A stretch of 64,000 bases of DNA from Theristus sp. LFF4_11 (lineage: Eukaryota; Nematoda; Chromadorea; Monhysterida; Xyalidae): positions 1 to 64,000 of the forward strand of contig JASANC010003969.1 in the NCBI GenBank assembly GCA_030248135.1, in the 5' to 3' direction. The notes beneath the pieces were generated by a model, which was not told where the DNA came from, ran no database searches, and saw only the letters and a program-made list of their open reading frames with translations. The position numbers were made by a program, and so were the translations under genes. Shown in pieces: positions 45,840 to 57,800 of the stretch (position 1 is its first letter; each line of letters starts with the position of its first letter).

Positions 45840-48800
45840 TTAGTCTTCTTCGAAACCCGCAGACGTCCACCTTTCCAGGACGTGTATTCTTGTTTCGACG
45901 TCTTTTATCAAACCTGTCAGATTGCGCGCCGCGGCACTCTGAAATTGAAGTCAACTGTTCTCGAGAGATATAATTTTACAAAACTCCAAAATCTTTTTTT
46001 TAAATACACGATTTTTCTTGTTGTTAAGAGTGGCTAGTACAGTGTCTTTTTACAAACCGCCATTCTTCTCACACCTTTACTCCACGTCCGGTGGTGTCGA
46101 GATCAATTTTCTCGAGTTGCATCGCGATTCGTCGGCTCTGTTCGTCGCTGCGTTTCGCCAACGCTTCCAGCCTGCATTCAAAGCAAAAAAACGTTTTTTT
46201 CAGTGTTTTTTACACCAGAACATGAATAAACAAGACTTTTGTCTCGTCACCGTCACGCACTTTGCCTCGATCGTTTCGACGCGGTTGTTCATCTCTTTCG
46301 CCTTTGCCTGCTCCACCGAGCGCAAATACTCCATCATGCATTCCTTCTCGAACAGTTGCAGATGTTCTAGCTGCTTGCTGGTGAGCACCAAATCTGAGCA
46401 GTAAAAGTAGGAACATATAGTGCTGGATTTCTGATAATCAGTCCCTAATCCCATCCCAGCTCCTCTCTCTATTGAATCAGATACAGTCGCACGCAAGCAA
46501 GAATGGTTGGTGTGCTCACGTGCATGCGCATGCCTTCTGCGCAGGCATTGTTGCGGAGGTGCAGTCTATGTCCTGCACAGAAAGCAAGCGCATCACGTGA
46601 TCGCCAACCAATCAGCTGATTGCCTGCAATTTTCGATGGCTGAGCATGCAACGGCTGCATACCGGACGGGCGAGTCAACGGCGACTGCTGGCTGTGCGCC
46701 GCGCGATGCGCCTCGGCTGCGACTGGCGCGGCCGCCTGCGCCTGGCGTCTCGTGAGCGTCTGCGAGCGGCGCAGCCACTGTTTGCGACTGCCGCGTCGGC
46801 AGCAGTGCACACGGACGAAGCACGCGATCGAGACGACATTCTCGACCAGCGCCAGCGGCGGCGGGCAGAACGGCGTGTTGTCGAACTCGGCCGCCAGCGT
46901 CCACATCTCGAACTTCCAGATCTCGTTCGAGTTGCGTTGCGCCTCCTCGAACACGTGCCTGGAGTCGTGGTTTATTGTTGATTTTTTTGAAAAAAGGAAA
47001 AGTCCCGACCAAAGTCGTTCACTTATGAATTTGTGGTCAGGTTTTTGTGCAAGCGTTGAAGTTTTCATTGCAACAAATGTGAATGATTTAGTTGTGGCCT
47101 CATCAAAGAAACTCTTCAACATATCTTCACAAACGAGAACCGTTGGAAATTTGTTTGCGAGCAAGGTCTGCTAAAACGGTTTAAAACAAACTCGTCAAAC
47201 GCACGTGAAAATGGCAATCAGCAAGTTGATCATGAGAATGTTGCTGATCAAGAGATACATGGCGAGCATTAGCGAGACCGGCCAGAATGGGCGCGGGCAC
47301 CACCACCCATCGGCGTTCTTTGCCATGCCCGGCTCGCAGCCCTCGCGGTTGCCTAAACATACATGTCTGTTATAATCGATTATAATAAACTTTTATTTTT
47401 AAATAGTTAAGACATGTTGAATAAACTTTCGAAGATGAGTTAATGCTGAAAATGTAAAGCAACTCTTGTGTGTACACCTTGCACGGTGCTCTCCAAGTTC
47501 AATTCGCCGTACATCTGCCAGTACGGATAGTAGAGTATGTCGCGAAAGATCTCCCAATAGAACATTCGCTCCGGATACTGTAACGCCTGGGCAGCCACTG
47601 CGTACGCCAACATGAACACGATCAAAATGATCACGAACATCCACAAGTCGTGCAGCTGTGTGACGCAAACACAGCACGCTCAATGTATGTTTAATTACAG
47701 TGCGGAATGGCCGATTAAACATAGCAGCTTTTTCAGAGTGCAAGGGCGTGCGAAATTTGAATGAAAGAAAAACGACGTTTTTTTCTACGTTCTCAGACTG
47801 AATGTCCACGAGGCGAAACTAACCATGCGTCTGATGACAAACAGTTTTGGACCGAGGTACGGAGAAATCATGTAGAAGCGAAACAGACGCATGTAGAACA
47901 ACGCGACCGAAAGACAGAACACGATGCGGATCCCTGGCAACAGAGAAATTGTCACTTGAAATGTTTTTCACATTCAAAAAATCAGTAGTTTGATGCAGTT
48001 GAATTCCGAAGAAACCACATGGCTTGTCTATAACCATACGCTTGCGAGGGGGTACCGAACCTCAAACCGGTGCGGTGTGCATCCCGCAAGAACAAAACTT
48101 TGCGAGCTTTGCTTCATTGCACCGGCTGCCTTGCAAATGTGCACAGCCTTCAAAATGGTGCACAGAGACCCTCAAAATGGTACATAGCCCTCAAACCGGT
48201 GTCGCCAAAATGCCACCGCAAAAATTTTCTTGCCGGCTGCACACCGGTTTTGAGGGCTGCGCACATTGGTACCCCACAGCGTCGCACGGGTATGCCTATA
48301 ACACAGTGAAACGATCAACCACCATTCAGCTGCCGTAGAACTCAAAACTCAATATTATATGCAATCAGCTGATTGGTTGGTGATCACGTGATGCATGCTC
48401 TCTGTGAGAGACAGACTGCTCCACTTGCACAGAGAGCATGCATCTCGTGATCAACCTGCACCAACCAATCAGCTGATTGCCTATAATTTAGAGTTCAACA
48501 GCAGAAATGCGCTGCTCCAGCACCACCGGTCTGCTCTCACAGTCCATGAAGGTCGCATCGCGCACGGGCAGCATGCGCATGACGAAGCCGATCACGTGAA
48601 ACGCCAACGCCATCAACTGCAGCTTGATCCAGAACGAGCCGCGTTTGAAGCGATTCCAGGCGCTCAGGTCGCTGCCGAGCGTCTTGTGCTCCCAGTGCAT
48701 GCGCATGCCGACGAGCAGCTGCAACGATGCACGCAACAAAATGAACGCAAGTCCGAAGTGATGAATGATTGGCAAAAAAATAGAATGTCCATTTCATGTG

Positions 48801-51800
48801 TATTTCTCAGCACACTGACATTTACACTTACTTACGCTTACATGAAGTTGTTCGTAAAAAGGACACGCACAGAATCAGGTTTTGAAAAACTTGAACAAAT
48901 TCCATGGAACACTAATATTCAGTACAGGTGGCGTCGTCATCCAGAGTTTGACTGATCAACATCCGATAGCAACAATGGGGGCGTAGCACAAAAAAGCGTC
49001 AATAAAACGCACCTCTCGAATCTCATTCACGACAAAAGTGAACACCCAAAAGTGCAGCACGATTTCCGACAACGAAATGTAGGCGGACCAGAGGTCAAAC
49101 ATGACGACGAACGTGTACAACGTGAGGAAGATCAAGTGGGAGATCTGCAAAGCAGCAAATGTGGCTTGCGTTGGCTTGTGACGACGCAAAACTGATTGAA
49201 CACAAAGTTTAGTATCAGTTTAGCCTTCTTAAGCCTCACAAAAAGCAAAAAAGTTGGGGTAACTTGACTTCTGAGAAAAAATACCGTCAATTTCCCCTGA
49301 AAATGCAAGGACCAACCAAATTCGAGCAGAACTTTGTGACCGGCGCGGCGTAGAACACCCGCAGACGTTGACAGACGCTCAGTTGACCGATGGACACGCC
49401 GAGAACGGCGGAGTCGAAGCGCAACTTGAGCACCACGTACAGAGGACAGAGTAGCCCAACGACAACCTGCGACATTTACGAGCGAACAGTTACGTTTTTA
49501 TTGGTTGCTTTTGGCACGAGGATCTTTTTTCAACCAGTGACGTGGGTTATCGAATCCCATTCGACGTTTCAAAACTTTTTCCGATGAATCCTGCATTTCT
49601 TTCCAAAAGTACAAGAGGAAACATTTGTCGCAAAAAACGAGATGCGAAGTGAACAGAGTTTGCAAAAAAACGAGTGCAAAAAAACCTCCAGCATGCTGGT
49701 CAGTCGAAGGCCGCGGTTCCACGTTTGATCAATCGACATTTGGCAGCACTGCGCGGCGATGAAACTCTGGGAGGACGATGCAGATTTCCGGTGGGGAAAT
49801 TCTTTTTTCCAGAATTCCAGAGCAACATTCACAGAATTAAAAAAAATCTTTAAAAAAGTATATGACTTGGAATGATTGACTTGAACACATTGAACTTGTG
49901 TGACATGTGTGGGGTATATCAGACCACAGTCGCGCTCTTAGTTGTAAGACAATCGCTGATTGGTTTAGGACCACGTGTGATACATGATTTCTGTTTCTGT
50001 GCAGGCATTTGCTGTGTAAATGGAGTCTCTCCAGCACAGAAAGCATGCATCACGTGATCACCAACCAATCAATTAATTGCCAATACTATAGAGTTCGACT
50101 GCAACTGAGCATGTGTGCTTTCTGTGGCCAGCCAGTGTCACCTTGTCATTCGCAGAGGCCGCCATCTGTTCGCAGTTCATGTAGTTGCAGTGCGGATGCG
50201 GACGCTCGATGATCATCAGCGCTTTCTCAGGGTCGATGCTGAACGCGTGATTCACCACCGAGATCGCCAATTTTTGGAATTCTCTGCGAATTTCACAACA
50301 ATAAACAACAATTGGACAACTGTCCGTTTGTCTGTAATTGTGGTTTGCGCTGCTTACTTTGCGCATAATTAGAGCCATGTAGCCTTCAAACCGAATACAG
50401 TCGAACTCTTAATTGCAGGCAGTCAGCTGATTGGTTGGGGGTCGCGTGATACCTGCTTTCTGTGCAGACTTTACCTTCACAGCAATGCCTGCAAAGAAAA
50501 CATGTATCACGCGATCACCAACCAAACAACTGATTGCCTATAATTTAGAGTTCGACCGTGCACAAGTTAAAAAACACAAGATTAAAAAATGTCAGATCAA
50601 AAACGCGAAGTTTGCAGATAAAAACACCGGTGTGCTACGTTTTCCAGTGCTGAAAGTGCGCGCGCAGCTCGTGATTGTCGTGGCCGATCAGGCGTATCAG
50701 ACTGTCGTACAGCTTCGTGGCCACCAACGCGTCCATCACCGGACTCTGACCGCGCTGCCAGAAGAAGCGCGCCAACAACGGCCGGTCCATCAAGAGCGCC
50801 CAGATGAACAGCTCACGGAATGGCACGGGGAACAAAGCCTGCGAGATCATCGGCGCCAGACTGCTCGCGATGTCTTTCTGCAAATGTGCACGCCGACGGG
50901 TGTATGCCGAGAAAAACGTATCAAGGCTGTTCATGAGAAAACAACGAGTTCGTGTGACATACCACCCAACTACTTCAATCAATCTCAGTCATGTTTACGT
51001 TACGCGGTATCTAAGGTGCTAATTAAACAGAGCAAACACGGTTAAGAAAAGGGTAGTTTCAAAACAAAAAACGTTTCAGGATTTTATGGATAGATGGAAC
51101 GGCAAAGGGCACACGGAGTGACCGTCAATGCACAAAGGTGCGAGTCTGATGCTGAAATAAAAAGCACTTGCCCGCGCACCGCGATGCTGAAGCACAATAT
51201 TCCAACACAAATTTGATTTTATTTCATAACCAACCAAACGGAACGAATTGAGTTGGCAAAGCCAAACCTGTCGCTTGTTGGTGTGCTTTTTCACTTCGAG
51301 CTGGTCAAGTTGATAGGTGCGCTCAAAGGACGTTTCCAGAAGGCGTTCGAGCACATGCTTGACATCGCAGAGGAAGTACTGATGGCGACGGTCGGACGCA
51401 TCCGCGAGCAGTTTACTCAGGAAGCTGCCCGGGCGAACCTGACCAATCAACAAACGTTCGTTTTGGTTGTTGTTGTTGGGATTTTAGGCGATGTTTGTCA
51501 GCCAGTGCTAACCCAGAAGAGCGCACAGAATGCTGCGGTGCCCAAGTGGCGTCACAAAGGCAATTTTGGAATGGCAGCGTAGCGTATACGTGCAAAAAAC
51601 CGATTGATTCAGTTCCAGAACGAGAGAACACGATCAGGCGCTCCAGTCGATCAAATCAATCAATTAATCAGTCAATCAATCAATCAATCATAACGAATTC
51701 TTGTGCGGAGTGGAGACTACGAATGGAAACGAGTGCACGAACGAAATCACTCAACCGTGTTGTACAAGATGCGCAGTCGTTCGACGGAGAGAAAGTGGCC

Positions 51801-54800
51801 GATGACGAGGCCGCGCTGGATGAGCAGCCGCACGAACGTCAGTTTGTCGTCGGCCAACGCCTCGAGCGCCAACTCGGCCATCTCTGCCTCGCACAGCTGA
51901 CTGCTGTCGGAGCGCAACAGTTTGCTCGCGGCCACGTCAGCGCGATTCCACTTCAACGCCAGCTTCAACTGGTCGAACGGTCTTGCGCCTTTGCCTGAAA
52001 TGGCGCATGCCGCCGGTTCCATTTTCTCGTCTCGCGTGTTCTTGCTTATGAGTGCCATTATTTCAGTGGCTGCCGTGTTTTTTTGTTTCGTTTAAAGTTT
52101 AGACGTTCGATTTTTTCTGAACGAGACAACACACCTCGCCGTTTTTCCTCGTACACGCTTACGAAACCAGCTCCAAAAAACACTCAGATTTATCACTTTT
52201 GGAGCACATCGATAAATAAACACAACTACACGGACGTTTTCTTTGTGTTTCTCATGTAGACGAAAAAACATAACTTGGCAGTATTGATGGTATGAACAAT
52301 GAACAGATGCAGAGCGGTGACATACAGCGAATCAGACATCAAAGACAGTCAGAAACAAACCTTTGAATAGCGCCGATAGAATGACCAGATCAAAATCCGT
52401 CGCTGCGTTCGTGTCAAAGATCGTCACCTGCGCAACAGAAAAAGCGGCTTTTATTACGGTTCTTTAAAACAGCTATAACTATTATCTTTTATTTTGGTTC
52501 CGACTCCGACACTCAATCAATGCGCGCGTAGATTGTTAAAGTTTCATGATTGAGGCGAGAATTCAAAATTGGAAAAGTGATCCGAGTCGCCAAAGTAGGG
52601 CCGGGTCACTTATAGGCGATTTTGAATTGCCACATGAAGATTGAAAGCAGTTTCCTTTCTATGTACGTGTCTGAAAACGCATTGCGTCGCCGAACCTGAT
52701 AATAAACACCCCAAAAAGACCAACCAGCGACGGGTCAAGACAGCAGCCAATGATCTTGTCGATCTTGTGATTCACCGCATCGCCCTTTTTGTTGTACGTT
52801 TTCTCGATCAAACTGTACAGTTCCTGGCGCTGACCGCATGCTAATACTCGTTTGCCGTTTTCGTCTCTGCAAGTGAGAAAGACGACTGCAAGAGCTATCA
52901 GCTGATTCGTTGCATCTGAACTGTGCTCATTCGCTGATTGATCGAACGAATAGGACACAGCCAATCAGCAGCCGGTTGGAGTTTGCGTTCCCGCATGCAT
53001 GAGTTTGTACATTCGAAATGTATTTCCTTCATGAACAGTCCATCTGGAAAATATATGCAACCTGACGTGCTGATCAACCAATCAGCGCTGAGAGTTGCTC
53101 ATGACCAACCAATGAGCACTGAGAATCGTTCATGATCAACCAATAAGCGCTGAGAAGTGCTATGAACAACCAATCAGCTAGTTGCATATCCAGATGGTCT
53201 GTATGTTTCTAAATACATCGTTGTAAAGCCAGCCGAGTTCACCCATAACGCACAAAGAATAATAGGTTGCACACAGACTTTCACCGTTGAATGTCATGAT
53301 AACGTTGCGTGTCCGTACAGTGTCAATTTCAATCGAAGAAACTCCCCGAAACCACCAAGAAACTCCACCGACATGGTGTGGCTGTGAAAAGCGAACGCGA
53401 GAATGTCGGCCGCTCGACCGGTGCCCTTGCAGACGACCAACGGAATGCGGCATTTTGTGCTTTCGTAGGCAAAATCAATCGAATCCAGTCCCCCCTCAAC
53501 CAGCACAACGACCACTGGGATGCCCGTGCCGGTGTCGACGCCGTTGCTGTCTGCAAACAATTTGCAACAGCGATCGAAACACAAATTGTTCAGTTCAGTT
53601 CAACTTTATTCAGCAGTGGATAGTGCAATAATTTCAGTGAGTTAGAGGTTGTGCCCAACTGCAGCTCTAAATTATGGGCAATCAGTTGATTGGTTGGTGA
53701 TCACGTGCGCGATGCCTGCTTTCAGTGCAGGATATGGGCTGTTTTTACAGAATCGATGCGTCACGTGACCACCAACCCAGTCAGGCTGTTTCACACCTGC
53801 AATGGGGCCGCATTACGACTGTGAAATACAGTTCCGCAAGGCGTTCGCTTGTTGGAGACGTTCGGCGAAGCGAACCAAGCCGGCTACTCTGCGGTTGTGC
53901 CGCGGTCACCAACTGGCACCCAGACAGAAATTTCGTTTGCGACACAATCGAAAACGCGCTAGCCAAACAATCACCAAACACCAATCAGTGGCAACCACGA
54001 ACATCCAGCAATCCTGCGTTCCAGCTGTGCCCGCCAATCGGCGACGCGCGGCCGAAACGTGTTCCGATGGCCATCGTCGATCAGCAGGAAATGCGTGTGG
54101 TGCGGCTCCAAGGACAGCGGGTGCCCGTGACGCACCACTGGATCGGCGTGATAGCTCGCCGGCCACAAACCCTGCACGCGAAAATGTCATTTCGTTTTTT
54201 TGGGGGTCCGCGTGTACGCACAGACGTTGTTCTAAATCCCGTTTCTTAAACTAATAGTATCCGTAATGAATTGGCATTCGCGTTTTAACGTTTTAATTAG
54301 ATTAAAATGCCGCGTAAGATAGCACACACGGCAATCGCGTGGTCACTTTTGAGTCTCGGTTCCGTGCGTACGCACAAAAACGGCTAAATCCGACATGAAT
54401 GAACGTATGGAAAGAAGTTACTGATCGCAATTTGCAGCCACGTGAGATCTCCATGAAGCATAACCAATCAGCTCTGGCTATTTTCCAATTTGAACTGTCA
54501 TTTATCTTTCCATTATCAGTGAAAGAAGACGAAAGTCACATGCTCCACTGAATTGTCGCCGCCACAAATCGCTGAGTGGCTGAAAAATGAATGCGCGCTT
54601 TGACATTGGTGGTAAAATCTCGCGGCAAGCATTCACACCAGTGTCAATATGGATACATACGTGCATTGATTAACACTGGTGGTAAAATGTCGCTGCCAAC
54701 TTTACCACGAGTGTCAATGGATATGGATACATGCAAAGCCAGTTGCAAGCATATTATTTATTACATCTGATATACACGGTGGTCCAGAAGTAGTGAGTCA

Positions 54801-57800
54801 CCGTTTGATTTCTTCTAACTCACCAACCGTCCTACTAACTTCTGAAAAAAATTTAGAACTTGATTCCCAAAAAAAAACAAAATCTGAGGTGTGCGACAAG
54901 CTCAGACCAACAAGAAACACACGGCAAAAATTAAAAAAATCGAGAGAACGGGCACATCAGAAACCAAAAAAATCAAAGAAAGGATTTACATCTTTCCTCT
55001 TTTGTTTCTTTTACATGGAGACGTGCCTTCGACGTACTAATTCGACATTTAGGACAGTAAATTCTTTTTCAAACGCATAAAACACATTGATTGCGAAACT
55101 GTGCTTAAATCACCAAAAAAATCATCGACATAATCATTAGTCACGAAAGAAACATGAGCAAGCACATGAGAACAGGTTTTTAAATCTGACAATCTGCTTC
55201 ACTTGCACCAGGTTACTCGATTAGCCCAAGTGCTACTGGCCCAAGCGCTCAATTCACAAGTAGTGATCACTGGGTTTCCTTCTGCGCAAAAGAGACTAAA
55301 ATGTGCGGAATGTGCTGAAAAACACAACTAAATGGTGAAAAAGTGTTCTCTATGAAGCAATGTTGTTTCGTTCAAATTGGCAGTCATCACGAGACGTGCC
55401 ACAAATGCAGCACGGCCGGTTTCGTCTTGCGCGTCAGCATGGCTAAGAAGCCAACACGCAGCTCCTTGTGGCGTCGCAGGTAAATCACTCCGTTCATGAA
55501 CTGGTTGACGTTGATGACGCAGACGGCGATGTGCGCCACCGCAGTCGGCATGTGCTGCACACCGCCGCGATGAACGACCATCGCGGCACAGACGTACGTG
55601 GGCAGGCAGACGAACAGAAACGTGAACAACGTCGACAGACCCATCGACTGCACGTACGGCCACTCCTTTCGCAGGATGTTCGCCGTCGTTTCGGAGAACA
55701 CACGCGACTTGCGACGCACGTAGAAGCAGACGACGCCGACGTAGATCAGACACGAGCTCAACTGCAGCACGATCGACAGCACCAACGCTAACGCACTCGT
55801 CACACGCGTCATCGCCATGTTCGTTGTGCAAGCCAGGCGCCAGTTTTATAAAAGTTTAGTGCTTCAATAGTGCTGCTACACCACTGGGCCAATCATGAAA
55901 CATCACAGCTCCGCGTTTTTTTTTCACGCAAACTTGTTCGTTAATGTCTGCTGTTCAGCGTGATGTGAGGAAACGGAAATTTGTTGATTATTCGTAAATT
56001 TTCTATTTAGGCGCTCAGTGGTGTAGCGCAATTGGACTGGTGAGCTTTTACAAAACTGGCCCCTGGTACTCTCGGTGGTCTGCATTCAGCGCAATGCCAC
56101 ACAGTGAGCCGATGCCCAACACTAAACTGGCGCCACAGGTCACACCTGAGAGCAAATCAACCTGCAATTAATCATCATCAACAGGTAACAAGCAACAGCA
56201 ACAAGGAAACCATTGAAACTCAGCCCGAACCAAGCAACTTGAATGCGTATCGACGATCTTGCCGAAAGTACCACAGCGGATGTACGACAAGGATGAGACG
56301 ATCAATACTACATTAAATTGTGCACGATGGTTTCGTGAGCATTCACTTTGACACATTCACATTCGACTAAATAATGTTGTTGTAGTTGAAGTCACCTGAT
56401 TGTGTTCATCATGATGAAATAAAACCAGCCAAAGAATGTGATCTTGATAAAGTTCGACGGCACCAGCGCGCACGCGAGCTTCGTCGTGGGACTCGTGGTG
56501 CTCCCTGTGTCGCAGTTGATTGAAAGGAAAAGCTTTTTGAAATCTCTGAAAAGCCAAATAACTAAAAGCAGATCGGCACCATAAAGGGAGGAAAGCTTTC
56601 ACGAGAAGCAAAGCGCCACCACCATCTACTAGCACCTTCAAGCATCATGAACAGCTGACGCACACTGCTGTATATCTGAGCGATGCCGATGCCCATGTCG
56701 CCGAATTCCTGAGCGGCTATCAAGAGGAACGACTTTGTGTTGCGCAGCGCTGCGTGCCAGCAGACGGTCGAGCACACGACGAACGCGCACACACACACCA
56801 GAAAGCCGTGCACCAAGGTCACACACTGCAGGGCCACCGACTCGTCCGGGGGCGACGACGAAGACGGCACTAGTGTCGTGTTCGCACTCACCGAAGCGTC
56901 ATTCATGGTGGTCGAAAACAAGTCAGTGGTTTTCAGCGCGCTGTGGGTGGGCTCGAAATTCTGGTGTTTGCTCACAGTTCAACTAGTTTCTCGATTTTCG
57001 AGAAACTTAACAAAAGTGTACTGTGGGTATGCGTTGCGTTTGTGACTGATGGAATGTTCATGAGAGCCGGTTAAAACCGCCGCGTGAGAGTCGCTTGATA
57101 ATTTCAAAGTTGCGTCACGCTACTGAGTCTCGTCACTGTAAATCAGATAAAGCAAAGCAATCGTATTTGAATATGCTCGAATTGAGAAGTACGATTGAGA
57201 TTGTGGCAGTTTAGCAAAGTGAAAACTTTTGCTTATATGTACTTGTTGGTGAGAGGCATGTGTACATATAATTAAGTTTTCAGTCATTAATTTCCACGTG
57301 AAAAAAACCGTTTTTTTTGTTTTAAAACTAAAAACAAGAACAAAGTAATTGTCTGCCATGCCACATATTTTCACAACACTTGTGAATTTGTGTGATAATA
57401 AATAACAATTGACCTAGAAGTGTTCATAAAATCACATTTAATCGTTTGATCCAACTTTTTATCATCTCAATTTTACATCTTTTTGATTTTGATTTGTGTA
57501 AAAAACCTAAAAAGCTAAAAAAACGGGTTTTCTTTTCATATTACACCACAATGTGCATTGCAAATACCGTAAATGTATCATACATTTGATATAGATACTA
57601 ACTCAATTGGCTAGACCCATTCTTCAGTTATGTGATTTTGAAAAATTGTTTGTTTCAAGAAACGTGGTTATTCAAACGTTAATAAATACACCTGCCTGCC
57701 TGCACGCACCGATGCGTCAAAACTTACAGTAAATGAGCAACCTGGTACAACCTGATATTCCCCGCCGCGTGGGCGGGGCGAAGCGCAACTTCAATCGAAC

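Noticed and set aside
54679..55080. Lys-rich 133-codon frame
   Set aside because: Overlaps a duplicated repeat and a solo transposon end; AT-rich composition explains the lysines.
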